From Pseudomonas sp. Irchel s3f7 (GTDB taxonomy: Bacteria > Pseudomonadota > Gammaproteobacteria > Pseudomonadales > Pseudomonadaceae), in assembly GCF_900187615.1 (NCBI RefSeq), contig NZ_FYDO01000040.1, forward strand, positions 1 to 45,233: 45,233 bases of DNA. The letters are read 5' to 3'. Shown piece after piece: positions 15,750 through 24,071 of the stretch (the stretch's first letter is position 1; every line of letters begins with the position of its first letter). Made by a program: the position numbers and the translations under genes. The notes beneath the pieces are model-generated. The model did not search any database. It saw only the letters and a list, made by a program, of their open reading frames with translations, and had not been told where the DNA came from.

Positions 15750-18122
15750 ATGATCGACTATGCTGAGCAGCGAAAAGAAAAGGAAGTGGCCCATCCGCCC
15801 ATGGATATCAAATTCACCCACCGGCTCTCGTACAAACAAGCACGGCTTACCGTGCTGGTCGGTTTCATTCTGGGCACGCTGCTCAGCCTTGTACAAATAG
15901 GCATCGATTATGCCAGCGAAGACGCCTCCATCAATCGTGAAATCCTCTCTTTGCTGGAAATCAGCCACAACCCGGCCTCGCGCATCGCCTATAACATCGA
16001 CGCCGAACTCGCCAAGGAACTCACTCAGGGTCTGTTGCGCTCACCGGCAATCATTGGCGCCAAGCTGACCGATAACAACGGAACCGTGCTGGCCAACATC
16101 AAGCGCCCGGCCATGGAGAGCAGCTATCGGGTGATCAGCGACTACCTGTTCGGTGCCAACCGACGCTTCGAGGATCGCCTTTATCTGGGTCAATACCCGA
16201 ATGAATCCCTCGGCAGTTTGCGGCTCGATGTCGACACCTATCCCTTCGGCAACCGGTTCCTGCGTCGGGCAGAAGTCACGCTGCTCAATGGCTTTGCGCG
16301 CAGCCTGATCCTGACGGGCATCCTGCTGGCGCTCTTCTATGTGATGTTGACCAAACCGCTGGTACGGGTGATTCGCGAACTCAGCAGCCGTGATCCGCGC
16401 AGCCCGGAACCCACGACGCTGGAGTGTCCTGCGGGGCATGCCAAAGATGAAATCGGGGTGCTGGTCAAGGTTGCCAACCGGCAATTCAATAATATCGCCA
16501 CCGAAATCCAGCAGCGACGCAACGCCGAAAACCGTCTGACCGATTACCTCGGCCAACTGGAAAACATCGTCTCGGCCCGCACCACCGAGCTCAAGGCCAT
16601 CAATGCCCGGCTCAGCCAGTCCAATCAGGAACTGGAAATCGCCCGCAGCACGGCACTGGATATGGCCGAAGCGCGCTCGGTGTTCCTGGCCAACATGAGC
16701 CACGAAATCCGCACGCCCCTCAACGGGTTGCTGGGCATGATTGCCCTGTCCCTCGACGGACCGCTCACTGCCGAACAACAGCAACAACTGTCCATCGCCC
16801 ATGACTCGGGCAAAGTCCTGGTGGAACTGCTCAACGATATTCTTGATTTGTCGAAATTCGATGCCGGCCAGCTCGAACTCGAAAACATCCCGTTTGATCT
16901 CGGCTCACTGATCGAAGACACCGCCAACCTGTTGTCACAGAACGCCGCGCCAAGCGTCGAGCTGACCTGCCTGATCGATCCGCATTTCCCGGCGCTGGTG
17001 CTCGGCGATCCGACCCGCGTTCGGCAGATCGTCAGTAACCTTCTTTCCAATGCCCTCAAATTCACCCGCTTCGGTCGAGTCGACGTGCGCCTGTCGGCAT
17101 TCGAAGGCGGAGTCAGAATCGAAGTCTGCGACACCGGCATCGGTATCCCTCAGGACGCCCAGTTCAAGATTTTCCAGCCGTTCACCCAGGCCGGTGCCGG
17201 CATCACTCGGCAATTCGGCGGCACGGGATTGGGCTTGGCGTTGACCTACAACCTCTGCGAAGCCATGCAGGGACGCCTGACGATCAGCTCCGAGGCGGGT
17301 TTTGGCAGCCAGTTTTGCGCGATTCTGCCGTTACCCAGTCACACTCGCTCGATTGAGCCCGCACCACTCCAAGGCAAGGTCATTGCGATCACTGCCGCCA
17401 GCAGTGGCCTGGCAGAGCTGCTGAGTACCGTGTTGCCGGCCTGGGGACTCGAATTTCAGCGGCGCTCCATCGATGACCCGCTGATCGGCGTCGAACTCGA
17501 CATCCTGATCACCGACTGCCCCGAATGCCTGTTCAACCTGCGCCCGACCGTTACCGCTCCGATTCTGCTGGTGACCGCCTACGGTAACTTCATGCCCAGC
17601 GAAGAGGTCAGCGCACTCGCTCCACTGCAGCAACAGGCACGGCCCCTGGCACGCACTGCGCTGTACCAGTCCTTGCAACGAATCCTGCAACCGGAACACT
17701 CCACACTCAACAAGGCTCGTCCCGACACACTGAACCTCCTGCGGCGCGGGCGCGTGCTGCTCGTGGAGGACAATCCGGTCAATCAGCTGGTGGCCAAGGG
17801 CATGCTCGGCAAACTCGGCTGTGAGGTGGTGACCGCCACCCACGGGGCCGAGGCGCTGGATCATCTGGAGCGGCGGGATTTCGATCTGGTCCTGATGGAC
17901 TGCAACATGCCGGTGATGGACGGCTATGAAGCCAGTCGGCATATCCGCCGCAGCGGACGTTGGCCACATCTGCCTATTGTTGCGCTGACGGCCAACGCCA
18001 TGTCCGAAGAACGCGAACGTTGCCGTGCGGCAGGCATGAGCGACTATCTGGCCAAACCCTTCAGGCGCGAGGAGCTGGCCGCCCTGCTGGATTTATGGAT
18101 CCCCACTATGACAGCGCCTTGA
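15750..18122 (+). CDS. sagS: Hybrid sensor histidine kinase SagS
   Basis: The 790-residue inner-membrane kinase has a first helix near residues 32-52 and a periplasmic HmsP/CHASE8-like sensor to about 185. A second helix (about 188-210) and a HAMP/coiled-coil linker follow. HisKA has His318 in SHEIRTPLN, then HATPase (about 425-545), a degenerate receiver-like stretch and a C-terminal receiver with Asp717 in LMDCNMPVMDG. In P. aeruginosa, SagS feeds HptB and BfiS and governs the planktonic-to-surface switch. No HPt domain is present here, as expected. The name rests on domain order and neighbours matching PAO1 (ospR, gpx, msrB next). The start is uncertain: ATG 15750 gives 790 residues and ATG 15801 gives 773. 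It overlaps the convergent ospR by 17 bases. Confidence 0.87.
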   Translation: MIDYAEQRKEKEVAHPPMDIKFTHRLSYKQARLTVLVGFILGTLLSLVQIGIDYASEDASINREILSLLEISHNPASRIAYNIDAELAKELTQGLLRSPAIIGAKLTDNNGTVLANIKRPAMESSYRVISDYLFGANRRFEDRLYLGQYPNESLGSLRLDVDTYPFGNRFLRRAEVTLLNGFARSLILTGILLALFYVMLTKPLVRVIRELSSRDPRSPEPTTLECPAGHAKDEIGVLVKVANRQFNNIATEIQQRRNAENRLTDYLGQLENIVSARTTELKAINARLSQSNQELEIARSTALDMAEARSVFLANMSHEIRTPLNGLLGMIALSLDGPLTAEQQQQLSIAHDSGKVLVELLNDILDLSKFDAGQLELENIPFDLGSLIEDTANLLSQNAAPSVELTCLIDPHFPALVLGDPTRVRQIVSNLLSNALKFTRFGRVDVRLSAFEGGVRIEVCDTGIGIPQDAQFKIFQPFTQAGAGITRQFGGTGLGLALTYNLCEAMQGRLTISSEAGFGSQFCAILPLPSHTRSIEPAPLQGKVIAITAASSGLAELLSTVLPAWGLEFQRRSIDDPLIGVELDILITDCPECLFNLRPTVTAPILLVTAYGNFMPSEEVSALAPLQQQARPLARTALYQSLQRILQPEHSTLNKARPDTLNLLRRGRVLLVEDNPVNQLVAKGMLGKLGCEVVTATHGAEALDHLERRDFDLVLMDCNMPVMDGYEASRHIRRSGRWPHLPIVALTANAMSEERERCRAAGMSDYLAKPFRREELAALLDLWIPTMTAP

Positions 18123-18567
18123 TTTGCCCCAGCAGTTGGTCCAGACCATTGCGCAAGTCATTCAAGCGGTCCAGATCCACCCCGCTGTCGCATAACAGCC
18201 GAGCCTTGAGCGGTCCGACCTGTTCGCGCAAGGCCTGCCCGGCTGGAGACAGGCTCAGATGCACCTCACGCTCGTCCCGCGCCGAACGCTGGCGCTGGAC
18301 CAATTGCAGTTGCTCGAGGCGCTTGAGCAACGGCGTCAGCGTGCCGGAATCCAGGGCCAGTCGCTCGCCCAACGCCTTGACGGTGGGCTGCTGCGGCGCG
18401 GCTTCCTGCCACTCCCACAACACCAGCATCGCCAGGTATTGCGGGTACGTCAGGCCCAATTGATCGAGCATCGGCTTGTAGGCACGAATCACCGCCCGGG
18501 ACGCGGCGTACAGCTTGAAGCAGAGCTGGCTGTCGAGTTTCAGGGAATCGACGGACAAGGTATTCAT
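18106..18567 (-). CDS. ospR: MarR-family oxidative stress regulator OspR
   Basis: The 153-residue MarR winged-helix repressor has its DNA-recognition region at about residues 62-95 (LGERLALDSGTLTPLLKRLE). It has Cys16 and Cys126. Adding a constant offset of eight gives positions 24 and 134, the two redox cysteines I recall for P. aeruginosa OspR. It probably senses peroxide by disulfide formation and represses the adjacent glutathione peroxidase gene, whose stop it overlaps by four bases (ATGA). The ATG at 18567 is set by this overlap; a longer frame to 18675 lies inside gpx. It is a close relative of the ohrR product at 32724, sharing a LTYPQYLAM segment. Confidence 0.88.
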   Translation of the reverse strand: MNTLSVDSLKLDSQLCFKLYAASRAVIRAYKPMLDQLGLTYPQYLAMLVLWEWQEAAPQQPTVKALGERLALDSGTLTPLLKRLEQLQLVQRQRSARDEREVHLSLSPAGQALREQVGPLKARLLCDSGVDLDRLNDLRNGLDQLLGQIKALS

Positions 18568-19049
18568 TTGAGCAGGGCTTCGATCTCGCGGGTCAGGTCC
18601 TGCGGTTTGGTTGCCGGAGCGAAGCGCTTGACCAGTTTCCCGTCCTTGCCGATCAGAAACTTGGTGAAGTTCCACTTGATCCCTTGGGAACCCAACAGAC
18701 CCGGCGCACGTTTTTTCAACTGCACAAACAGCGGATGGGCATCAGAGCCGTTGACATCGATCTTTTTGAACAGCGGAAAACTGACACCGAAGTTCAGCTC
18801 GCAGAACTCGGAAATCGCCCCTTCGTTGCCCGGTTCCTGCTTGCCGAACTGGTTGCAGGGAAAACCGAGTACCACCAGACCTTGATCCTTGTAGGTCTGC
18901 CACAGCTCTTCCAGACCTTTGTACTGCGGGGTAAAGCCGCATTTACTGGCGGTATTGACCACCAACACAGCTTTGCCGGCGAAATCCGCCAGGGTCTTTT
19001 GCTCACCTTTGATGGTGGTGCAAGGAATGCTCAGCAGATTGTCGCTCAT
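18564..19049 (-). CDS. gpx: Glutathione peroxidase family protein
   Basis: The 161-residue thiol peroxidase reduces hydrogen and organic peroxides, using thioredoxin or glutathione. The catalytic site NTASKCGFT carries Cys37 where mammalian enzymes have selenocysteine. Further conserved parts are FPCNQFGKQEPG (about 63-74) and KWNFTKFL (about 128-135). Cys83, in the SEFCELNFG segment, is at the position of the resolving cysteine of thioredoxin-dependent members. It is cytoplasmic, with no signal peptide. The ATG at 19049 gives the normal length. It is the first gene of the gpx-ospR pair, consistent with autoregulated redox control. Confidence 0.92.
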   Translation of the reverse strand: MSDNLLSIPCTTIKGEQKTLADFAGKAVLVVNTASKCGFTPQYKGLEELWQTYKDQGLVVLGFPCNQFGKQEPGNEGAISEFCELNFGVSFPLFKKIDVNGSDAHPLFVQLKKRAPGLLGSQGIKWNFTKFLIGKDGKLVKRFAPATKPQDLTREIEALLK

Positions 19050-19144
19050 GGTTCAGGTTTCCGATTGGAAGGACGAAGCACAAAAATAGCGAGCAATTGA
19101 ATTGTGTGCAATTTAAATAATTGATCTGTCCCAGGCTTTTTTAC

Positions 19145-19228
19145 TGTAGGAGCTGGCTTGCCCGCGAAGAGGCCCTCAAATACTGCATCGCATTTAAGGG
19201 CGCCATCGCTGGCAAGCCAGCTCCTACA
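19145..19228. repeat. REP pair (inverted GTAGGAGCTGGCTTGCC units)
   Basis: TGTAGGAGCTGGCTTGC at the left and GGCAAGCCAGCTCCTACA at the right are inverted copies separated by about 50 bases. This is a typical Pseudomonas REP doublet. It sits between the gpx start and the msrB end, both on the minus strand, and so downstream of msrB. Confidence 0.85.
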
Positions 19229-19249
19229 GGGGAATAGCGAGGCGTCGCA

Positions 19250-19645
19250 TTACGAGCGCGGTACCAGGTCCAGGCACACCGAGTTGATGCAATAACGCAG
19301 TCCGGTCGGCGGAGGACCGTCCGGGAACACATGCCCCAGGTGGGCATCGCATTTGGCGCAAACCACTTCGGTGCGGATCATGCCGTGGCTGACATCGCGG
19401 ATCTCGGTCATCGCATTGTCGCCGATCGGCGCGTAGAAGCTCGGCCAGCCGCAGCCGGAATCAAATTTGGTTTGGGAGTCGAACAGTGGCTCGTTGCAGC
19501 AAATGCAGTGGTACACACCGTCTGTCTTGGTGGCGTTGTATTTGCCGGAGAATGGTCGTTCGGTGCCTTTTAGACGGCACACGTTGTATTGCTCTGGATC
19601 GAGCATTGCTTTCCATTCTTCCTGGGTTTTTTCCAACTTTTCCAT
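19250..19645 (-). CDS. msrB: Peptide methionine-R-sulfoxide reductase
   Basis: The 131-residue enzyme reduces methionine-R-sulfoxide in proteins. Two zinc-binding CxxC motifs are visible (YHCICC near residue 46 and VCAKC near 95). The catalytic cysteine is in GLRYCINS near residue 118, after the conserved AHLGHVFPDG stretch. GCGWPSF is also typical. Two adjacent ATGs exist (19648 and 19645). The AGAGG site fits the second better (seven-base spacing). The frame is open to 19759, but those codons precede the ribosome-binding site and a hairpin. It is divergent from alaA. A terminator-like hairpin lies directly in the leader (see next entry). Confidence 0.92.
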   Translation of the reverse strand: MEKLEKTQEEWKAMLDPEQYNVCRLKGTERPFSGKYNATKTDGVYHCICCNEPLFDSQTKFDSGCGWPSFYAPIGDNAMTEIRDVSHGMIRTEVVCAKCDAHLGHVFPDGPPPTGLRYCINSVCLDLVPRS

Positions 19646-19664
19646 CATCACACCTCTGCAGCTG

Positions 19665-19700
19665 AAAAAGCCCGATCTGTACCTTTTCCACTGATCGGGC
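19665..19700 (-). terminator. Terminator-like hairpin in the msrB leader (possible attenuator)
   Basis: On the minus strand GCCCGATC pairs with GATCGGGC across a 15-base loop and is followed at once by TTTTTC. The structure ends about 20 bases before the msrB start. It could end transcription before msrB unless disrupted, or stop a transcript from upstream. Confidence 0.5.
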
Positions 19701-19871
19701 GGCACGTATGATTGCGCCTCGTCAAAGCCCAGTCTGGCAGCCAGACCACGCGCATTCAAACGGTTTTATGGGTGCTGCATCTCAAGGCGTCAGGCCTGTG
19801 TGAATACGCAGGATTCCCAGTACGGCTGTTCACTCGCCGCCTGGATCGTTCATTTTCGGGAACACATCGCC

Positions 19872-21083
19872 ATGCAGGTCAGCAAATCGAACAAGCTCGC
19901 CAACGTCTGCTACGACATTCGCGGCCCAGTGCTCAAGCACGCCAAACGCCTGGAAGAGGAAGGCCATCGCATCCTCAAGCTGAACATCGGCAACCCGGCG
20001 CCTTTTGGTTTCGAAGCGCCGGATGAAATCCTCCAGGACGTGATCCGCAATTTGCCGACGGCACAAGGCTACAGCGACTCCAAGGGCCTGTTCAGCGCGC
20101 GCAAGGCCGTGATGCAGTACTACCAGCAAAAGCAGGTGGAAGGCGTCGGCATTGAAGACATCTATCTGGGTAACGGCGTTTCCGAACTGATCGTGATGTC
20201 GATGCAGGCCCTGCTCAACAACGGCGACGAAGTGCTGGTCCCGGCGCCTGACTATCCGCTGTGGACTGCTGCGGTGAGCCTGTCCGGCGGTAATCCGGTG
20301 CATTATCTGTGCGACGAGCAAGCCAACTGGTGGCCGGACCTGGCGGACATCAAGGCCAAGATCACCCCGAACACCAAGGCGCTGGTAATCATCAACCCGA
20401 ACAACCCGACCGGTGCCGTGTACTCGAAGGAAGTGTTGCTGGGCATGCTGGAGCTGGCCCGCCAGCACAATCTGGTGGTGTTCTCCGACGAGATCTACGA
20501 CAAGATTCTCTACGACGATGCCGTGCACATCTGCACCGCCTCCCTGGCGCCGGACTTGCTGTGCCTGACCTTCAACGGTCTGTCCAAGTCTTACCGCGTG
20601 GCCGGCTTCCGCTCCGGCTGGATCGCCATTTCCGGCCCGAAACACCACGCCCAGAGCTACATCGAAGGCATCGACATGCTGGCCAACATGCGCCTGTGTG
20701 CCAACGTACCGAGCCAGCACGCGATCCAGACCGCACTCGGTGGCTATCAGAGCATCAATGACCTGGTGCTGCCGCAGGGCCGCCTGCTGGAGCAACGCAA
20801 CCGCACCTGGGAGTTGCTCAACGACATTCCGGGCGTGAGCTGCGTCAAGCCGATGGGCGCGCTGTATGCATTCCCGCGCATCGACCCGAAAGTCTGCCCG
20901 ATCCACAACGACGAGAAATTCGTTCTGGACCTGCTGCTTTCCGAGAAGCTGCTGGTGGTGCAAGGCACTGCGTTCAACTGGCCATGGCCGGACCACTTCC
21001 GTGTCGTGACCCTGCCACGGGTGGACGACCTGGACATGGCCATCGGGCGTATCGGCAACTTCCTCAAGTCCTATCGCCAGTAA
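19872..21083 (+). CDS. alaA: Alanine-synthesising PLP aminotransferase (AlaA type)
   Basis: The 403-residue class I/II aminotransferase makes alanine from pyruvate with glutamate as donor. It is alignable to E. coli AlaA from the start (NVCYDIRGPVLKHAKRLEEE), through LNIGNPAPFGF and INPNNPTGAVYS, to NWPWPDHFR near the end. The PLP-binding lysine is in FNGLSKSYRVAGFR (about residue 240). The ATG at 19872 matches the AlaA start; a longer frame beginning at 19800 is not favoured. It stands alone, divergent from msrB by 223 bases. An 8-bp inverted repeat about 10 bases after the stop (TCACCGTG/CACGGTGA) may mark its 3' end. Confidence 0.92.
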   Translation: MQVSKSNKLANVCYDIRGPVLKHAKRLEEEGHRILKLNIGNPAPFGFEAPDEILQDVIRNLPTAQGYSDSKGLFSARKAVMQYYQQKQVEGVGIEDIYLGNGVSELIVMSMQALLNNGDEVLVPAPDYPLWTAAVSLSGGNPVHYLCDEQANWWPDLADIKAKITPNTKALVIINPNNPTGAVYSKEVLLGMLELARQHNLVVFSDEIYDKILYDDAVHICTASLAPDLLCLTFNGLSKSYRVAGFRSGWIAISGPKHHAQSYIEGIDMLANMRLCANVPSQHAIQTALGGYQSINDLVLPQGRLLEQRNRTWELLNDIPGVSCVKPMGALYAFPRIDPKVCPIHNDEKFVLDLLLSEKLLVVQGTAFNWPWPDHFRVVTLPRVDDLDMAIGRIGNFLKSYRQ

Positions 21084-21394
21084 GCGGTCTGTTCACCGTG
21101 TGACACACGTCGCACGGTGATTCATTCAGCAACACTTGCTGACGCGCTGTCATTCACTGCTGCAGCTACCCTCAACCGATAACGTCGTACCTTCCTGTGT
21201 CTAACGACTCCGGGGTTCGTGACGTCAATTGACTTACAAACACTTCCGTCTTTCACCTCGGAAATGTCCTGCAAACAGCTAAGCTGTTGTCGTAGGACAC
21301 AGTTTGAAATAGTCACCCGGTTGAATACCCCGGTGCAGCACCTTATATACCCCGCAGTACGCTACATCTTTAGCTCAAGGAGATTTCTACAACC
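21084..21394 (+). promoter_or_regulatory. alaA-htpX intergenic region with a sigma-70-like promoter
   Basis: The first part holds the TCACCGTG/CACGGTGA stem after alaA. At 21321-21326 TTGAAT and at 21344-21349 TATATA are exactly 17 bases apart, a good sigma-70-like promoter. It would start htpX transcription about 40 bases before its ATG. I do not see a convincing sigma-32 (CTTGAA...CCCCAT) promoter, although htpX is heat-induced in E. coli. Confidence 0.5.
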
Positions 21395-22285
21395 ATGATG
21401 CGCATCCTGCTGTTTTTGGCCACTAACCTGGCGGTCGTGCTGATTGCCAGCATCACCCTGAGCCTTTTCGGCTTCAACGGGTTCATGGCGGCCAATGGGG
21501 TTGATCTCAACCTCAATCAGCTGCTGATTTTCTGTGCGGTCTTTGGTTTCGCAGGTTCGCTGTTCTCGCTGTTCATCTCCAAGTGGATGGCGAAAATGAG
21601 CACCAGCACCCAGATCATCACCCAGCCACGCACTCGTCATGAGCAATGGCTGCTGCAAACCGTCGAGCAACTGTCCCGCGAAGCCGGGATCAAGATGCCC
21701 GAAGTCGGTATCTTCCCGGCCTACGAGGCGAACGCCTTCGCCACTGGCTGGAACAAGAACGACGCGTTGGTCGCGGTCAGCCAGGGTTTGCTCGAGCGAT
21801 TCTCGCCGGACGAAGTGAAAGCCGTTCTGGCTCACGAAATCGGCCACGTTGCCAATGGCGACATGGTCACCCTGGCGCTGATCCAGGGCGTGGTGAACAC
21901 CTTCGTGATGTTCTTCGCACGGATCATCGGCAACTTCGTCGACAAAGTGATCTTCAAGAACGAAGAAGGCCAGGGCATTGCCTACTACGTGGCGACCATC
22001 TTCGCCGAACTGGTTCTGGGCATCCTCGCCAGCTCCATCGTCATGTGGTTCTCGCGCAAGCGTGAGTTCCGCGCCGACGAGGCCGGTGCAAACCTGGCCG
22101 GTACTGCCGCGATGATCGGCGCTCTGCAACGCCTGCGTGCGGAACAGGGGCTGCCGGTGCACATGCCGGACACCCTGAATGCCTTTGGCATCAACGGTGG
22201 CATCAAGCAAGGCTTTGCCCGCATGTTCATGAGCCACCCGCCGCTGGAAGAGCGTATCGACGCTCTGGCACGTCGTCGGGGCTAA
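21395..22285 (+). CDS. htpX: Membrane zinc metalloprotease HtpX
   Basis: The 296-residue M48-family inner-membrane protease degrades misfolded membrane proteins. Two hydrophobic segments lie at about 4-26 and 38-60. The zinc motif LAHEIGHVANGD is at about 143-154, two further hydrophobic segments lie at about 160-215, and the third ligand Glu is in REFRADEAGA (about 225). Length equals that of Pseudomonas HtpX (about 290). The ATG at 21395 follows AAGGAGA by about 13 bases. It is monocistronic: a strong terminator follows. Confidence 0.94.
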   Translation: MMRILLFLATNLAVVLIASITLSLFGFNGFMAANGVDLNLNQLLIFCAVFGFAGSLFSLFISKWMAKMSTSTQIITQPRTRHEQWLLQTVEQLSREAGIKMPEVGIFPAYEANAFATGWNKNDALVAVSQGLLERFSPDEVKAVLAHEIGHVANGDMVTLALIQGVVNTFVMFFARIIGNFVDKVIFKNEEGQGIAYYVATIFAELVLGILASSIVMWFSRKREFRADEAGANLAGTAAMIGALQRLRAEQGLPVHMPDTLNAFGINGGIKQGFARMFMSHPPLEERIDALARRRG

Positions 22286-22303
22286 CAGTCGTTGTACAAA
22301 TAG

Positions 22304-22334
22304 AAAAGGCCCGCAGTGATGCGGGCCTTTTTTT
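22304..22334 (+). terminator. Intrinsic terminator of htpX
   Basis: AAAAGGCCCGC and GCGGGCCTTTT form an 11-bp stem with a six-base loop and a long T-run, 19 bases after the htpX stop. Confidence 0.92.
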
Positions 22335-22368
22335 GTTTGCTGGTCATTGGGGTGTTTGTGAGGGCCTC

Positions 22369-22443
22369 ATCGCGAGCAAGCTTGCTCCTACATGGGATCC
22401 GTGAAAACCGCAGAACCCTTGTGGGAGCAAGCTTGCTCGCGAT
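22369..22443. repeat. REP pair (GCGAGCAAGCTTGCTC type)
   Basis: ATCGCGAGCAAGCTTGCTCC and its inverted copy GGAGCAAGCTTGCTCGCGAT flank about 30 bases. It lies between the convergent htpX and tpm genes. Confidence 0.85.
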
Positions 22444-22467
22444 GAAGCCAGCAAAAACAATACATCT

Positions 22468-23124
22468 CTACCGACTGGAAACCCGATACACCCGCTCCTC
22501 AAGCCGCGTGACACCCGCCTCCAGAAACTTCCCGCTCTCGCTCAACACATCCTGATCTTCCAGAATCTTCAGCGCCCACAAGTCCCCGAACAACCGCTGC
22601 ACCTCATCATCGAGTACGGCGAACGGCGGGCCGGGCATTTGCGTCTGGTCATAGTCCAGGGTAATCACCAGGCCATGGGACTCCTTCGGCAGTATCCGCT
22701 TCAAATGAACGGCATAGCGCTCTCGCATTTCTGTCGGCATCGCGATCAATGCGGCGCGGTCATACAGCGCCGTGCAATCGGCAACATCGCCGGCCGTCAG
22801 CTCGAAGAAATCACCGCACCACAGCTCGATGGAGCCTGCCCGATAAACCTTGAACGGACCCTGCTCGCTGACGGCCGGATCAAAGCCATGTTCGCTGAAA
22901 AATTCCTCAATGGCCTTTTCCGACAGTTCGACCCCCAGGACCTCATGACCTTGGTGGGCGAGCCACAGCAAATCCAGGCTCTTCCCACATAACGGCACCA
23001 ACACGCGTGCGCCTTCTTCAAGGCTTAACGCTGGCCAGAACCGCTTCAGATGAGGGTTCACCTGCGGCAGATGAAAGCCGATCTGGTTCGATGCCCACTT
23101 CTTGTGCCAAAACTCCGGCTGCAT
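22468..23124 (-). CDS. tpm: Thiopurine S-methyltransferase
   Basis: The 218-residue SAM-dependent enzyme methylates thiopurines. In pseudomonads it also methylates selenium and tellurium species, giving oxyanion resistance. The N-terminus MQPEFWHKKWASNQIGFH is diagnostic. The SAM-binding stretch VLVPLCGKSLDLLWLA is at about 37-52, with YDRAALIAMP at about 118-127. The ATG at 23124 gives exactly the usual bacterial length and has GGGG about seven bases upstream. A longer frame to 23148 adds six residues without better signals. It is monocistronic. Confidence 0.92.
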   Translation of the reverse strand: MQPEFWHKKWASNQIGFHLPQVNPHLKRFWPALSLEEGARVLVPLCGKSLDLLWLAHQGHEVLGVELSEKAIEEFFSEHGFDPAVSEQGPFKVYRAGSIELWCGDFFELTAGDVADCTALYDRAALIAMPTEMRERYAVHLKRILPKESHGLVITLDYDQTQMPGPPFAVLDDEVQRLFGDLWALKILEDQDVLSESGKFLEAGVTRLEERVYRVSSR

Positions 23125-23226
23125 AAATAACCCCGAAAATTCGATCAAAACACCCTAAAACTTATATTAGATTTAGATCAATGACTGATTGAAGATGGTG
23201 ACATCTTAACTCTCAGGAGCGCTTTC

Positions 23227-23994
23227 ATGTTCCCCAGCCTTTACATATCCCATGGCTCCCCCATGCTGGCCCTCGAACCAGGCGCCAGCGGACCGGCCCT
23301 CGCGCGTCTTGCCGCCGAGATGCCGAAACCCAAGGCCATCGTGATTGTTTCTGCGCACTGGGAAAGCCATGAGCTGCTGGTCAGCGCAAATCCGCAGCCT
23401 GAAACCTGGCATGACTTCGGCGGTTTCCCAAAAGCCTTGTTCGACGTGCAGTACCCGGCACAGGGGGACCCGTCGTTGGCCGCAGAGGTTGTGGAGCTGT
23501 TGAAGTCCAATGACCTTGCCGCACGCCTCGACAGCCAGCGACCGTTCGACCATGGCGTCTGGGTCCCCTTGTCGTTGATGTATCCGCAGGCGGATATCCC
23601 GATTGTTCAGGTTTCCCTGCCCACCCGTGGCGGCCCTGCCCTGCAAACCCGCGTCGGGCATGCCTTGGCCAGTCTTCGCGAACATGGCGTGCTTTTGATC
23701 GGCTCGGGCAGCATTACCCACAATCTGCGGGAGCTGGACTGGCACGCCGGCCCGGAAAGCGTCGAGCCCTGGGCACAATCCTTCCGCGACTGGATGATCG
23801 AAAAACTGGCGGCGGACGATGAAGCCGTGTTGCATGACTATCGTGCGCAAGCGCCAAACGCCGTGCGCAACCATCCGAGTGATGAGCATTTGTTGCCGCT
23901 GTACTTTGCTCGCGCCGCCGGTGGCGATTTCAGCATTGCGCATCAAGGGTTCACCCTGGGAGCGCTGGGCATGGACATCTATCGCTTCGGCTAG
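23227..23994 (+). CDS. LigB-type extradiol dioxygenase (DODA / YgiD family)
   Basis: This 255-residue cytoplasmic enzyme of the class III extradiol ring-cleavage superfamily resembles 4,5-DOPA dioxygenase and E. coli YgiD. Metal-ligand regions are visible: ISHGSPM (His near residue 9), SAHWESH (about 42-48), FDHGVWVPL (about 100-108) and GSGSITHNL (about 160-168). It probably opens an aromatic diol; the natural substrate is unknown. The ATG at 23227 has CAGGAG nine bases upstream. It is divergent from tpm and convergent with the helicase, sharing a bidirectional terminator. Confidence 0.87.
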   Translation: MFPSLYISHGSPMLALEPGASGPALARLAAEMPKPKAIVIVSAHWESHELLVSANPQPETWHDFGGFPKALFDVQYPAQGDPSLAAEVVELLKSNDLAARLDSQRPFDHGVWVPLSLMYPQADIPIVQVSLPTRGGPALQTRVGHALASLREHGVLLIGSGSITHNLRELDWHAGPESVEPWAQSFRDWMIEKLAADDEAVLHDYRAQAPNAVRNHPSDEHLLPLYFARAAGGDFSIAHQGFTLGALGMDIYRFG

Positions 23995-24010
23995 TGATCT
24001 TTTTCCAGGC

Positions 24011-24043
24011 AAAAAAAATCCCCGAACCAGTCGGGGATTTTTT
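24011..24043. terminator. Bidirectional terminator
   Basis: ATCCCCGA pairs with TCGGGGAT across a five-base loop. There is an A-run before and a T-run after, between the convergent dioxygenase and DEAD-box genes. Confidence 0.9.
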
Positions 24044-24071
24044 ATGTTCGATCAATCAGCCCGAGAGCGGA

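Noticed and set aside
19830..20996. 388-residue minus-strand frame opposite alaA
   Set aside because: Shadow; alaA aligns with E. coli AlaA over its full length.
21300..21394. Sigma-32 promoter for htpX
   Set aside because: TTGAA is present but no CCCCAT-like -10 at the right distance; a sigma-70-like pair fits better.
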